DNA from: Heliocybe sulcata
Lineage: Eukaryota; Basidiomycota; Agaricomycetes; Gloeophyllales; Gloeophyllaceae
DNA: 64,000 nt
Assembly (NCBI GenBank): GCA_004369045.1
Contig: ML213509.1
Location: 564,858 to 628,857 of the forward strand
Direction: 5' to 3'
In this document: positions 36,537-48,541 of the stretch, in pieces
Layout of the letters: each line of letters begins with the position of its first letter
How positions within the stretch are numbered: position 1 is the stretch's first letter
The notes under the pieces: model-generated
Told to the model about the DNA's origin: nothing
Databases searched by the model: none
The model's input: only the letters and a program-made list of their open reading frames with translations
Translations under genes and position numbers: made by a program

Positions 36537-37888
36537 GGTAGACGTGAGGGTGAAGGAGAGGTGTTCTTGGAAGATAGTACAGCGATATTTTGCTTGACCA
36601 GCTTTCTTATAACGTTTCTGTGCCACATAGCCACCACATTATAATATCAATCGGTAGTGCAGGCGAGCATCACTGGTGAAATACGCGGTCAAATGTATCA
36701 CCGTTCTCCGCTTGCGATGATGGAATTGGCTGTACACGTTTTGCACTGCTTTTCGCGTGCCTGCTTCTGAATCGAGATCCGCATCCGGTGACCAATCAGA
36801 GACCGGCGACGCGCCACTATGTATGTTGGAATGCCTTTGCTTATACTAAATCCATCTATGACCTTCCTGCAGCAAGTCTCTACCGAACCAGTCGACGATC
36901 TTATTGAACTTCTCCCTTTTCCATTAGTAGTACTGTTTTTGCTTGAAAAAAGAATCTAAGGGTACGGCTTCGCCGACGCAGGTAATCCCTCTCCAATAAT
37001 AACCAGTGACTGCGCAACCGCGCCCTTGTCATACTATGATATCTGCTTATTGACGTACACTACGCCGCAGTCTGTCCGACTCGACCGCAGCCTTCGCATG
37101 ACGTGACTGCTCTTTCCTAGTCATTTGTTTCCTTTTCTCTCTCTCTTATATAAGACCGCTCCATGTAAAGTACAACTAGACTTTTTCTCGAATGCGAACT
37201 CTTACCAAGTCTTGCGCTAAGTCGTGAAACACGTCAAGCACGTCTCTCGTGTGCCACTTACATAGTCGCCGACCTCACACCACACTGTCGTGCTAGTCGC
37301 GCCTCGTTCTGGTTTGCGTCATTGGGAGGGTGTCGACTTGGATTGGCCATATGTAAGATGGGAGCGCTGAGCTTGCGATGGGATGTAAAGATCATTCGGA
37401 TCATTCGGATGTGGTGCTGAGGCGATAGGCAAGTGGAAAGCCAGGATGCCGCGTACGATGGCAGCGTATCAGCTGCGTCTACTTAGCACTTACCATCTTC
37501 TACATCAAGAGCCGTGTTATAGTATTTATGGATAAGAACATTAATCTCACCCCACAGTATCCACAGTAGGAACTAAACAAGTTAGATGGCCTCTGTTATG
37601 CATACACTCTTAGATGAGCAACAAGTGCCGGCCAGCTGTTAATGATCCCTGCTGTCCAATAGACGATTGTGGCAGGCAAAGCATGAACGCCTCTGACGTC
37701 GGTGGGCTTCTGTCTCACTCGGCTGCGATATGGCTATGGGCCAATATTCTGCGAGCCATAGGATTGTATGAATTCCACAATGTCTACAAAGACTAACAAG
37801 TCAGGCAAGAAAAGTATACCTGGGTAATCATGCACATGCAAGAGAAAGCGATGAAAGCAACGACCGACAAACAGAAAACCTTGCCACC
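36537..37888. other. Intergenic, about 1.35 kb
   Basis: Promoter region of the seven-helix gene, then AT-rich sequence up to the karyopherin stop codon. It contains a short direct repeat (GATCATTCG twice in a row near 37391) but no open frame I would call. Confidence 0.45.
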
Positions 37889-40800
37889 CTACGACTGACT
37901 TCCGCCCGCCTCCGCGATCCGCATCACTTCCATCAATAATGTCTGTTGCTCGACATCTAGCGCGGTAGTGGCGACCTGATAGGCAGGCGAGTTTTTCATC
38001 TGGAAAGCTGTACAGATGGGTGAGTCCGATGTACAGCATCAATGTAGGCAAGCCGTCTACGAACTCGTCAAGGCTTGCTTGAAAGAAGCATAGGGGTCTA
38101 CGCTATCAAGAGGGCTAAGATAGCCGAGCTCCTCGTCGATCTCGGATTCATCGGTGTATTCAGACTCGACATCTTCGCCATTCGCCAGCTTGTTCGATTT
38201 TTCGCGGAGACGTTGACCCTGACAGGCGCAGTCAAGATAAAGCAAAGATTGCTTCGGCGACAACTTACCTCCTTGGCTAGCATCTCCAGATATGCGGTAT
38301 CTTCATCAAATACATCCTCTGAAAGAAACCTGTCAGAGGCGAGACAACACGGTGCAAGTAGATCTAACCATCTTCCTCAGCATTGTTGAAGATATTCTCA
38401 TCATCAATAATGTCTTCATCATCAGAGGCTTCGGCATACGAATCCTCCAACGCCTGGCGGGCTACAAGGACAATCATTAGTCGATACAGACACGGTCAAA
38501 GCGACAGACAAACCTGCGATGGCCCTGGGCAGATCCTTGAACGTCTTCAATACTCCCCTCACAATGTGCGGCCAACCTTCCTTCAGCGTCTCAGGCACAT
38601 CACCGGGGTCCATCTCCATCAACGCGCAGAACGCCATGATAGTCAGCTTCTTGTCATGCACACGCGGTAGACCGTTATCAGAGTCGTTGGCCTTGAACCA
38701 TCTGTCCAAGAACGTGCGCGACGTGCCTGGTCGGTAGTTCTCCATCAAGTGCAGCGCAGCCGAAGGGTTGTACAAGATGGCGTTGATCAGAACTTCCAGG
38801 TTTGCCAGTTTGAGAGCGGTCGTCTCCGCCTTGTCCCATAAGTCGACTGAAGTCTTGACGAAAGTGGGCAGCGCCTACAGCATACCACCGATATCAGTAT
38901 CCAGCCATAATGATATCAGAACCAATATGAGTTACGCACATCGTCGACGTGGCCTCGCAGGTTCAGCAGCACAGACTCCGCGAGCTTGCATCCATTGACA
39001 CGGTCATTCTCGCCAAGCTGGGAGCTCGTGATAGACGTGGTATAGATGTCAATAACCATCTGACGGTAGTCACCACGGCTCTTGAACATGTCCGTTCCGT
39101 ACGAAACAAAGTTATCGAGGGAGGGCAGCATCTCTGGAAACAATCATGCTGAGTTTGCCGTGCAAGAGGACTGAACGGTGCAATACCCACCATCCAAGAA
39201 ATCAACAGCCTCTGACTTGAACACCTGATAGGTGAGCTCGAAAACACGCCACATGTTTGGCGAAATGCTTCGCAACTTAAAGGTCAAGCTGTCAACGAGA
39301 TCATACATATTGTCGAACAGGTCTGCATTAGCGAATGCATGCTTTAGCATTCGTCTCTCCTATGGGAAAAGGAGACTTACCAAGCTGCTTGTGCTCAAGC
39401 GTAAACGTGATGATAGGTATAACCACTTCCTGCACTTGCGCAAGAATCTCTGGCGACGAGTCCACGGCAGCGACCACCTGAATTCAATGATTCAATGCTA
39501 CCTTGTCAACCCATCGCCGAGAGAAAAACTCACAGTACCAATAGTCTTAGCGACCCCCATAGCAGCAAAGACCTTATCATCATCCCCATTACTCTCGATG
39601 ATCCCCTCCAAATCATCACCAGTCGTGTGCTCTTGGGCAATGTTCTCTTTCACTAGACGCATGTAGGATTCGCACAGACGTGCCGTAAGCTGTGCAGCGA
39701 CAGGCAACAACTCCCCTTGGAAACTCTCCACCATCGTCTCCATACTATGATTCAGGATATCCAAATCCGTCTCATCGCTCAACTTCAGTAACTCTAAAGG
39801 CACCACTAGCCGTTAGCAGGAGACTTCACCGGACACGACGCACCACGGTAACTTACCTTGGATGACTTTCTCCACTGACGGCGCCACAGCCTCCCGCACT
39901 GCATCACATACCTATTAATGCGCAAGACTGACAGCGAAACGGACTATGACGTACCAGATTGGTGGGAAGTAATCATCTCTGTCAACGCCAGCGCAGCCTG
40001 AACACGCACCGGCAGCTCCGGGTCCTCCAAAGCCGCCGCAACCGCTCTCGAGTGGTTGTTCAGATTCTACAGTCACCGCCGCCTAAGCACACTCCCACAC
40101 AACGAGATGATACAAATAGGTACCTCAGCGTTAGTCCACGTGATCCCAGATTTCTCGACCGTACCCAGAACTTCGCAAGCCTGCACAGGAACCGATGACA
40201 AGTGCAGTCAGTTTATATACCCGGAATGTAAGTGGATGCACACACAATCGCCCGCATATACGGCTCCGGACTGGCAAACTCGGGCAATACATGTTGAACC
40301 ATAAATTGCTCCATGCTCTTCTGCACCTCGGGATGCTTCATCATGAACGTCCCTAATGCCGCCGTCATGTTCAGCGCACCGAACCGTTGCGGGGCAGGCT
40401 GATTCCTAAGTAGTGCAATAAGTAGTGTCGAATGTCCATGTCAATTAATATTACGGAAGAGCTTAACGGAACGCACGATTTCAAGACATTGTGGATGAAC
40501 GCCAAAATCGGCATGAACGTCATCTTAGTGCGGTTGCCCGTAAGCGAGAACAGGAACGACGTCGCTGCTGACACAGGTGAGTCGAAGGCCTCGTACTCGT
40601 CTGCGTACAAAATCTTAATCTCGACAAAAATTGAGGCATTCGTGTGAAGGGACACATACCGACAGACCTGCGAACATATTCCACAGGATCCGTCTCCCAC
40701 ATCTGCTTTTTAGCGTGATCGAACGACAGCTGGGGGAACACAAATGACGAAACGAGCTGCTCAAAATGCGGCTTGAGAAGCTTCCACGTCGACTTTGGCT

Positions 40801-42133
40801 TCACACTTATGATAGGCGCGAGAAGGCATATTAGAAGGAGCTCAGCGGACTCGACGAGAGGACTCACCACTCGGTGAAAAACGAGAAAATCTGGTACTGG
40901 CACTTTGGCGAGATCCACGCCTGGCCGCTGACGTTGAGCTCGACCTGATGGAGGTACACTTTGAAGATCTCTGGAGCGAACGTGTTCATGAAATGCTCCG
41001 CGAACGCGCCGTAGTCCTCCTTCAGCGTGCTCGGCATCTGCGACGGGTTCCCGAACCTTGAGCGAGGTGAGACGTTTCCTTGGTCGCTGATAAAACACCA
41101 TAACGATTCTCACCGATGGAACAACCTCCCTAGCACTCCATATGCCCACTTCTTCGCCTTCCACCACTCGCTCCTCTCTCGCTCCTCCTCATCCTCAGGC
41201 ACCGCCCCCTGGGGTATCTGCAAATTCACCACCTGAAACAAGAGCCTGCCCCATGGGACGATGCTCTCCGGGCTCTGTTGGTGCTGGCTAAGGTGCAGTA
41301 CAATGCTATTCTTGTACGTTTTCAAAATCAGGTGCAGCATGGTCGGGACCGTATCGGGGGCGGCGCCACTGGGCGGGTTGTTCAAGAGTTCGGTAGCGAT
41401 GTTGACCAGGGTGGGGAAGAGCTGCGGAACGATGGTGGGGAGGACGTCATTTTGCTGGCGGAAACTGACGAGGCATGTTTCAAAGGCTGCCTGAACGGGG
41501 CACAAAGTATGTCACTCACCGGAACGCCCGAATCATCTCCAGCGACGCCACGCATCCAGCTCCAACCTGGTGTAAGTCACCACTGACAAGCAGGCTCTTG
41601 ACATTGTCGAGCAGCCCGGGCCACTTCTCGGGGAAGTCGTGCGAGATGATGTTTTTTAGAGTAGCGGACAGCTGAATGGTGACACTGCGCGACGGAGATG
41701 CCGCCAGTAGAGGTAGCAAATGCGTTTTAAGGGCTTCTTTATCTGAGTGCGCGATAGGTGTTTGGTCAGGGCGTCCATTGGTGGGGTCTACAAAGTAAGA
41801 CGTCCGGACGCGATTTTTGAGGTATACAGCGCATGCTTGGCGGGTAGCGCTGTGAGTAACGATAGCGAACTGTCATTCAAATGCGTGCTTCAAAGAAAAA
41901 CGCGTCGAAACACGTACGGATCAACGTTATCGGCCGCGATGATCTGAAGGAGAGCAGCCACCATCCCTTCCTGTCCACCAACCTACCACGCCCGAGATCA
42001 GCTCCGTCACCCCGCCACCGGTGTGCACCTCAAAACCACTTACCTTGCGTATCTCGAGCTCCGCCGCTTTCCGTACATTTGGGTTCGGGTTGTAGGTGGT
42101 GGCAAAGAGATCGGATAGAGTATGCAAATCCAT
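37889..42133 (-). CDS. Importin-7/8-type karyopherin beta (Sxm1/Nmd5 family)
   Basis: Nuclear import receptor of about 1,000 residues in many exons, built of HEAT repeats. The ATG at 42131-42133 starts MDLHTLSDLFATTYNPNPNV and continues RKAAELEIRKV, the importin-beta N-terminal (Ran-binding) region. Then come ACAVYLKNRVRTSYFVDPTN, LLPLLAASPSRSVTIQLSAT and HDFPEKWPGLLDNVKSLL. The middle has VPWGRLLFQVVNLQIPQGAV with the acidic insert PEDEEERERSEWWKAKKWAY, then WKLLKPHFEQLVSSFVFPQL and MWETDPVEYVR. Near the C-terminus is an acidic stretch (DDEDIIDDENIFNNAEEDG-like) and LGYLSPLDSVDPYASFKQAL, joined over a 57-base intron to TTFQMKNSPAYQVATTALDV and the end IAEAGGSQS. In yeast these receptors import ribosomal proteins, TFIIS and Hog1. 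The specific cargo here is unknown. Confidence 0.9.
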
Positions 42134-42645
42134 CTGAGACGCGATCAGCCACTATGTGTCGGAAGGAAGAGTAATACAGACCTTTGAAGTCGTCTACAGA
42201 TCGTGAATATTAACGTACAGTAGAAATACAGTTTTATGAGCCACCAAGGTGGGAGGATGCGTCGAGAGCGCGGTGAGACGAAATTTTAGGTTTATAAGAC
42301 ACGCGACGCGTTGATTAGCCGCGACGCGTCGAGCCGGCAATTCAAACTGCTTTGTACGTCTTATACACTTCCTTTGTTTATGTGGGTCCTTAAGGCCTTA
42401 CGCTCGATTATGATACAGTCATTTCATGTGTCCTTATGGACACAGTATCGTTACATAACAAACATGAGGAGGTCGAAGGGTGTCCTGGAGGCAATTCATG
42501 CGGTCTTGAAAGGATATCGTACTGTGGCGCTCCTTTACGTTCATCTAGGAACCCATGCCATGCTCCTTCTGTGTTATACATCAAGCAACACCGTAGCTTA
42601 CGGGTATTAGAGGTGAAATACAATGGAACACTCACACCTGGCTGT
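42134..42645. promoter_or_regulatory. Karyopherin upstream region with paired ACGCGT boxes
   Basis: About 510 bases upstream of the karyopherin start and downstream of the KIN17 stop. Two ACGCGT hexamers, each inside CGACGCGT, lie at 42306-42311 and 42324-42329, roughly 175-195 bases upstream of the karyopherin ATG. ACGCGT is the MluI cell-cycle box bound by MBF in yeasts. Whether it functions here is inference. Confidence 0.45.
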
Positions 42646-43685
42646 CTATGCGGCAATAGAGTCCATCCTGCTCTCCCTGTCCATCCGCCTCCGCTTCCTC
42701 TCCTGCTCCTCCATGATCAGCCTCTCAGCGGCGGTCAGCTCCCGCTTCTTATTCACATTCTTCTCGTCGCTATCCTTCGACGCAGTGTGCTTGAAGACGT
42801 TTGGTCTCTTCAGTGGATTGGGTGCAGCTTTCAGCGGGTTTGCTTTCAAGGGGTTAAGTTTCAGCCCAGACGGCGGCGCTAGAGCGAAGGTAGGTGCGGG
42901 GAGTTCGGCGGGCTTCTTGGCTGAAAAGGACAGGACAAGCTTCTCGCCTTCATCCCGCTTGAGACCTTCCTCGGCTGGTGCTGGTGGCGAGTTATTCGAG
43001 GAACCAGAGGGCCCTGCAACGGATTGCTCGGTTTTGGCCCGTTCAATCTGCTCCTGCAATAGCGTGCGCTCGCGCTGTTCATCCGAAACAGTCATTCGCT
43101 CCTTCTTCATGGAAGCCTCCTGGATAACATAACAAGGCTGAGTGAGAAGAAGCGTATCTAGAACAGCAAACGTACCTGCTTCGCAAGCGCCTTCGGACTG
43201 TTGTCTATCCACTCAATAAACCACCCCTTCTCCGTCTCATCCACGCGAGCCACCCCCGTCCTCCCCAAATGTTTCACGAACTCCGTCAACGTCACCCACC
43301 GCGTTGCATTCATATGCAAATGATTTCTATCTTGAATAAACTGCTGATACACTGTATTCGCCTTGACGCGCTTCGTCCCATAGCTCCGGGAGAGGAGAGA
43401 GACGAAGTCGTGCTGGAATTGCATGGAGAAGTCGGCGATGTGCCTGCCGGCGGACTCGCCGACAACGAGCATTTGCCGGAGATGCGACTCAGATTGGGCG
43501 TGGCATTTGAAGCCGTTCTCGTCTCTGCATTGTTTCTCGCAGATTTGGCAGAACCATCGCAGTCGCTGAAGGCCTTTCGCCTTCATCTTATTGGCCAGGT
43601 ACTTTGGCGTTCCGACTAGAGCCAGTCGTTAGCTCCCGACCTATGGATCAACATGAGTTCTGCACGCACCTTCAGCGCGAGGCAT
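42646..43685 (-). CDS. KIN17 zinc-finger DNA/RNA-binding protein
   Basis: Nuclear protein linked to DNA replication, repair and splicing. The short first exon MPRAEV is joined across a 62-base intron to GTPKYLANKMKAKGLQRLRW, the family signature. Next is a C2H2 finger: FCQICEKQCRDENGFKCHAQ then SESHLRQM. The winged-helix core reads FVSLLSRSYGTKRVKANTVY, QQFIQDRNHLHMNATRWVTL, TEFVKHLGRTGVARVDETEK and GWFIEWIDNSPKALAKQ. After a second intron the C-terminal part is charged with Lys/Arg/Glu runs and a repeated NPLKA/NPLKR motif (residues about 255-280). It ends in a basic helix (RLIMEEQERKRRRMDRESRM). It lacks the C-terminal KOW domain seen in animal KIN17, as expected for fungi. Confidence 0.93.
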
Positions 43686-43901
43686 GTTGAATTATGGTCG
43701 ATGTGGTAGAAACTGGAGAGTTACGCAGGGGGCTACGGTCAAGGGCGGGTGCAAGATACGAAAGCAGCAATATTAATGCGTGGGTTAATTACAAAGAGTT
43801 TCCACGCCACCAGGCTGCACAGCCTTGCCTTCCCCTCGATCGCCACTGAGCTTGACGTCGACGCTGTACTGCGCAACTACGCACTCTACACTTGTCTTGC
43901 A
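43686..43901. promoter_or_regulatory. Bidirectional promoter, KIN17 / Dsc3
   Basis: About 216 bases between the two divergent start codons. Both promoters must lie here. No element is named. Confidence 0.5.
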
Positions 43902-45025
43902 ATGTCGCGCCCTCTGAGCGAGAAAGCCAAAGGGAAACAAAGAGCCATTGAACCCGAGCAAGAAGGCGGATCGTCATCGACGTCAGCAGGCATCTCGCGC
44001 GCTCTGACCGTGCGCTTCACCGAGGGTTTCCAAGACCTCGAGCTGCGCGTGAAGCAAGGAAAGACAGTCCGATACATTAAGAGACAGGTATGTATACCCC
44101 TTTTTGCATGCTTACGATGTACCGATACCCTTTGTTTAGATCCGGGATGCCAGACCGGAGCTCCAGAATCGCCGTCTCAGGCTCATCCACTCAGGGAAAC
44201 TCCTGACAGACAAGACCGACATTTACAAACTCCTCACCTCTCTTGAAGAGCGCCAACATCGAAGGGCAGGAGTAGACGAAGATGCGGACGAAGTACAGCC
44301 CCTTCTCGCAGCCAACTGGCTGCACTGCTCCGTCGGCGCCGAGCTCCCTGGGGGTGAAGAAGACGTAGAGGTTTCACAGGTGATTCAATTCGCAATTCAC
44401 GTGAAGACTTGAATACTACATGCACCTATACTAAGCTGCTTCGTACTGACAGACAGGCCAAATCCGCCCGCTAAGGGGCTTCGACAGACTCGCAGCAGCC
44501 GGTTTCTCCGAGGAAGACATCGCAAGCATCCGACGACAGTTCCACAACTCCAGTGCGCACGATTACCTCGACTCGGATCTCGGTGAAGAGAGCGACTGTA
44601 CGTCCCCTTGTCTTCACCTCTCCAATCCTCCAGCCACCTAACGTCGTCTCCGACATACAGACGACGAGCGCGCACGCATTCTCGAGGAACAATGGATTGA
44701 CGCCCTGGACCATCCAGATAACTCCCTCTCAGACTCAAACCCAGCCGGATCAACAGTCGTGTTGCGCGGCATAGTCATGGGATTTTTCTTCCCCCTCCTG
44801 CCCTTCTTCTTTTTCCGTGAGGCCAAACCGGCGTTGTTCTGGGAGAATGGACAGGAACACGAGTCGCTGGGCAGTGTTATATTCTCGTAAGTCCTGCGCA
44901 TTCATGTGATATGTATGTTTGACTTACTATTCTTGCTGTGTAGTAAACGGATGCAGATGGGGATTGTGGTGGGCTTCCTCGCTAATTTTTCGTTTGGTCT
45001 GTGGAGATACCTGTTGACCACCTAG
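43902..45025 (+). CDS. dsc3: DSC E3 ubiquitin ligase complex subunit 3
   Basis: Membrane subunit of the Golgi Dsc E3 ligase, which in fission yeast and moulds activates the sterol-responsive factor SREBP and in yeasts removes orphan membrane proteins. The ATG at 43902-43904 starts MSRPLSEKAKGKQRAIEPEQ. A ubiquitin-like domain follows: ALTVRFTEGFQDLELRVKQG, KTVRYIKRQIRDARPELQNR and RLRLIHSGKLLTDKTDIYKL. The DUF2407-type C-terminal part has LRGFDRLAAAGFSEEDIASI and RILEEQWIDALDHP. It ends with two membrane helices, VVLRGIVMGFFFPLLPFFFF and MGIVVGFLANFSFGLWRYLL. Five exons with GT-AG joins. Length fits the family. Confidence 0.92.
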
Positions 45026-45511
45026 TTCGTCGATGGAGAGCATGGTATTTGATATATATTTGACTTTCGATATAGTGCTCCACGGAGACTCCCGATACGT
45101 CGGATGACTCTACTCAGCATCGGTGCCACAGAACCCCGCTCGCTTTCGGGCGTATCAGTAGGTTTCTGACAAGGCTCAATGCGACCAACTGCGCAGTGCT
45201 GTTTTCTCCGAGGCCTGCGCGGATGAATGTGGCTTTGAATTCAACTCGCCACTGGCCGAGCACCGCTGCGGGCAGATCTGAGACGTTGTCATTGTCTGTG
45301 CGGATCAGTGCGATGGCCACCGGGCCCCTCACGCTTTGGCCACCAGGAGTCATTACTATGGCCATAGCATCTGAGACCCTGCGCATTGTCTGTGCAAGGG
45401 CGCGCTCATCACGCCACAAGCTCTTGGTCCAGGTATTTGTATATAAAGGTGACAGATGCTCGGGATTGGGTAACTCGCAACGATCATCACCCAAGGCCTT
45501 TAAGCACGACC
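45026..45511. other. Interval between Dsc3 and an unknown gene, with an antisense open frame
   Basis: About 490 bases. An uninterrupted minus-strand frame of 135 codons runs 45521-45114 (MRRVSDAMAIVMTPGGQSVR then GPVAIALIRTDNDNVSDLPA). Its composition is balanced, but I recognise no domain, and it overlaps the start of the plus-strand gene. It could be a small gene or chance. Confidence 0.3.
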
Positions 45512-46384
45512 ATGTCCTCATCTAGCTCTCGTCGATCCTCTGGCTTCTTATTTCCTCCTGGACACCAGCCCTCCGAAGTCACTGTGCCACCGCCACTGCA
45601 ATTTGACCTGAGCAGGCCTGTCAGCCCCGGCTGTCCAAGCGCATCAGACTTCGTCCGAGAGGATGAGCTTCCTATTGAAAGGGGGCGTTCTAGGACAGTG
45701 ACCCTGCCCGGCAATCTTTCATCACGACGCCACATGCAAGGGTCAGCACGTCCCAGTCCCTTGAGCTCGGTAATCCGTCCAGGGACATACATCGCTTTCG
45801 CCATCTCCAGGGATGATGTGCGTGAGACCTTGCCCAGTGACTCTGGTGAAGGCAAACCCGAGACCCCAGCCCCGAGTCAACGATATATCGGTCTTGTCGC
45901 AGACGTCACGCCCTGCGCGAAGACTGAGGCGGAGGAGCATCAGCATGAAGAACTAATCACAGTTGCCTTTGTCTCAACTGAGACTCCCGCGGACCTATCT
46001 GCGTATGGAGATCACTGGTTGCACATATCTCCCGCTCTCCATGATGAAGCGGTCTGGAGCCAGCCACCGCTGCGGACGAACATCCTGTTCCCGTACGAGG
46101 GCACGAAACAGTGGACGACGCTGGGAACATGTCTAAATGTTGCTCGTGTGCACCGCTCTTCTCTGTCCTTTAGCCTACTCGATGCAGAACTCGAACGCTT
46201 CCAGGATATATCAATGAATCACCTGGAACGCGGATACCTAGAGGACGGCGCGCCGCAGGAATTGAATCTCCTTCCGGGCGCAACAGTCGAGGTATGGACG
46301 GACATCAGAATGGCTGGCAGAGTGAATTCGCCTTGCCAATACCTTCAAGAAGTGGCTGAGTTCGATAGTTGTGCTGAATGGTAA
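45512..46384 (+). CDS. Uncharacterised protein, single open frame
   Basis: The ATG at 45512-45514 opens MSSSSSRRSSGFLFPPGHQP, and the frame runs 290 codons to a TAA. The first 90 residues are Ser/Pro/Arg-rich and probably disordered. A more ordered part begins SVIRPGTYIAFAISRDDVRE and continues YIGLVADVTPCAKTEAEEHQ, then LITVAFVSTETPADLSAYGD, HWLHISPALHDEAVWSQPPL and ILFPYEGTKQWTTLGTCLNV. This alternation of strands suggests a small beta-rich domain. No signal peptide, membrane helix or known motif is seen. The end may be wrong, since the final 25 residues lack a clear character and a 3' intron is possible. I do not know its function. Confidence 0.55.
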   Translation: MSSSSSRRSSGFLFPPGHQPSEVTVPPPLQFDLSRPVSPGCPSASDFVREDELPIERGRSRTVTLPGNLSSRRHMQGSARPSPLSSVIRPGTYIAFAISRDDVRETLPSDSGEGKPETPAPSQRYIGLVADVTPCAKTEAEEHQHEELITVAFVSTETPADLSAYGDHWLHISPALHDEAVWSQPPLRTNILFPYEGTKQWTTLGTCLNVARVHRSSLSFSLLDAELERFQDISMNHLERGYLEDGAPQELNLLPGATVEVWTDIRMAGRVNSPCQYLQEVAEFDSCAEW

Positions 46385-46684
46385 ACTTCTTCCGTCATCC
46401 AGGCCAGACTCGTCGCTCATGGGCTTCAGAACCATCGGCGACTTGAACGATATGCAGGAATAGACTCCGTGGAAGAGCCTGAGATATTGCCCTCCATAGA
46501 TCCTCCGGATCGGCATAAACGTTCTGTACAGAAGCGCGCATACGTACTACCATTGGTTTAGTTCCAACAGCATTGTATCCTATCAGGACTAGTCAATATC
46601 ACTGGATCCAGAACCGAACTTTGTCCTCGGACGTGATTGATGAAAGTTAGGAGCAAAGAGTGCACGGCTATTAATGGAATTACT
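46385..46684. other. Intergenic between convergent genes
   Basis: About 300 bases separating the unknown plus-strand gene from the Arp6 stop codon. It should hold both 3' UTRs. Nothing else seen. Confidence 0.45.
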
Positions 46685-48541
46685 TCAACGTTTCCGCTGA
46701 CCAGGAGGGCCAGTGTTTCTCCGGGATCGGCCGCCTCTCCTAGGAGCCGAAATATGTTCATCATCGCTTTCTTGCATTGATGCTTTGGCTTTCCTTGCTT
46801 CCAGAACCAGAGATACCTCGCCGTCGGTAGGCTTCCAATCTTTGAACCGTCGTCTGCAGGCGTTACTACCGCTCTCTTGGTATTCCTCGCGGGTCACGGC
46901 CACGGATCGGAAGTCTGCGCTACATGCAAGCGCCATCGCAGATTTGTATGCCTCGGTCGTTGCACTGGGGAGACCATACTGAGAACCGACAAGTGATTGA
47001 ATGCGTACCATTGACGTACTCGGTTGCAGTGTGTATCACGACCTCCACATCCACAGGGGCGAGAGAGCGCAGCTCCAGCAACCTGTACGAGATTTTGTAA
47101 ATCATAAGATGCCTTTGAAACAGACAGTAGCGTACAGTCTATCACGAAACCCAGTCATCTTGGTAGTACCCCCGATCAGGCCCACATTAGCCCAAAACAG
47201 TCCCTGGACGTCGTCCGGGAGGAGGGATATTGAGTGCGCAATTGCCCCCGGTAGGCCCACCTGGTGCAGTCCTACGATAGAAATCATGAGAATCTATACA
47301 ATGTGGAACCCTTTGACTGTCTGCGCACCAATATCGGTTGGGTGGAAGATCGTTTCCGGTACAACGAATCTCTCATTATTCATGTACAGAATTTGATCCG
47401 ACTCGCCGACAACCTCCCCAGGAGATCTGACGTGTCCCTGCCGGCTAGCAGAAAAATCAGGTAACAGGTATTCTTGGACGATAAGATTCTTTCTTGGATT
47501 TTCTCTACAGCCAGGATGATGAGTTCAGTGCATGATGGACTGTATGCATACAAACAACACCTGCAAATTTCTAGGTCTTGACGGTAGTTAGAAGAGACGT
47601 AACAACATGTCTCCTTAACATGGTTCATAATGTACGTCTCATCCATCATATTCCATTGGCGAAAAGAGACAAGCTCCTTCAATTGATTGGTCAGGAGTTT
47701 TCCCCCGATATCCACGCTTCGAGTAACCGTCAGCAAATCGCTTGCCATACAAACACCGCACTTTACAAGCTCACCGTTTGACTGCGCCCCATACGACGGA
47801 GCCTCCCATGATAGGAATGACATGAGTAAAACTGAAGCCAGAATCCACGATAAGCATGCACTCTGGCGGGGCCGAATTATTGGAATCGTAGAGGTTCCCA
47901 TACGGGATGAGAGATGCGGCTGTCGATCAACGACAATGAATGGACAGTCTCAGCAGGTAAAAAGTGGGGCATACGAGAACATCGGTAATACGAATGGAAA
48001 CCGTATTCCTCGAAGACAAACTGATCATATACTTCTTGCAGGTTAGGCAAGTTGAAATACGGCTCAGTGATAAGCAGGGAAGACTCCGTCGTGTTTACCT
48101 GGTGTTGTACATCGTTACTCCGAGTTGGAATATCGAGAGGCATTCGGTTGCACTCACTTTGAGGACTTCCTCTGAGAAGATACCGTCCCAGACAGCTTTC
48201 TGGGCATCCCAGTCGACCAGATATCCCTATGTGACTGCTATAGCTTTTACCTCGCCTGCCGCGAGCACTCCTATAGGTGGCATACCTTTTCAAAGGGCCG
48301 TCGATAATGTAGAGATGAGAAGTCGCGGCAACGTTCGAATTCATGCCCTATGTACGTAGCCTTGTCGCCTTTGGAGCGGACCACGGCGTTGGTCACCATC
48401 CTTGCAAGGGGTGAATATCCCCGACGCCTCGAAAGGACTTCGATGGCCGTACCTGGGAAGATGTGCCTCGTCACTATTCGTCAGGCCACATTTGACCGTG
48501 AAGGCGCCGTTATCCAGAACTGCCGTGCAGGCTGGTATCAT
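46685..48541 (-). CDS. ARP6: Actin-related protein Arp6 (SWR1 chromatin remodeller subunit)
   Basis: Nuclear actin-fold protein. In yeast Arp6 joins Swc2/Swc3/Swc6 in the SWR1 complex that deposits histone H2A.Z. The ATG at 48539-48541 starts [20 protein letters not shown], the phosphate-1 loop of actins. An intron joins [10 protein letters not shown] to [20 protein letters not shown], then [17 protein letters not shown], as in Arp6 of other fungi. Later exons carry [24 protein letters not shown]-type and [12 protein letters not shown]-type segments, the phosphate-2 equivalent [40 protein letters not shown], and [19 protein letters not shown] near the C-terminal subdomain. The last exon has [20 protein letters not shown] followed by a tail of roughly 40 residues rich in Arg/Gly that is longer than I expect for Arp6. 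About eight introns. Confidence 0.88.
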
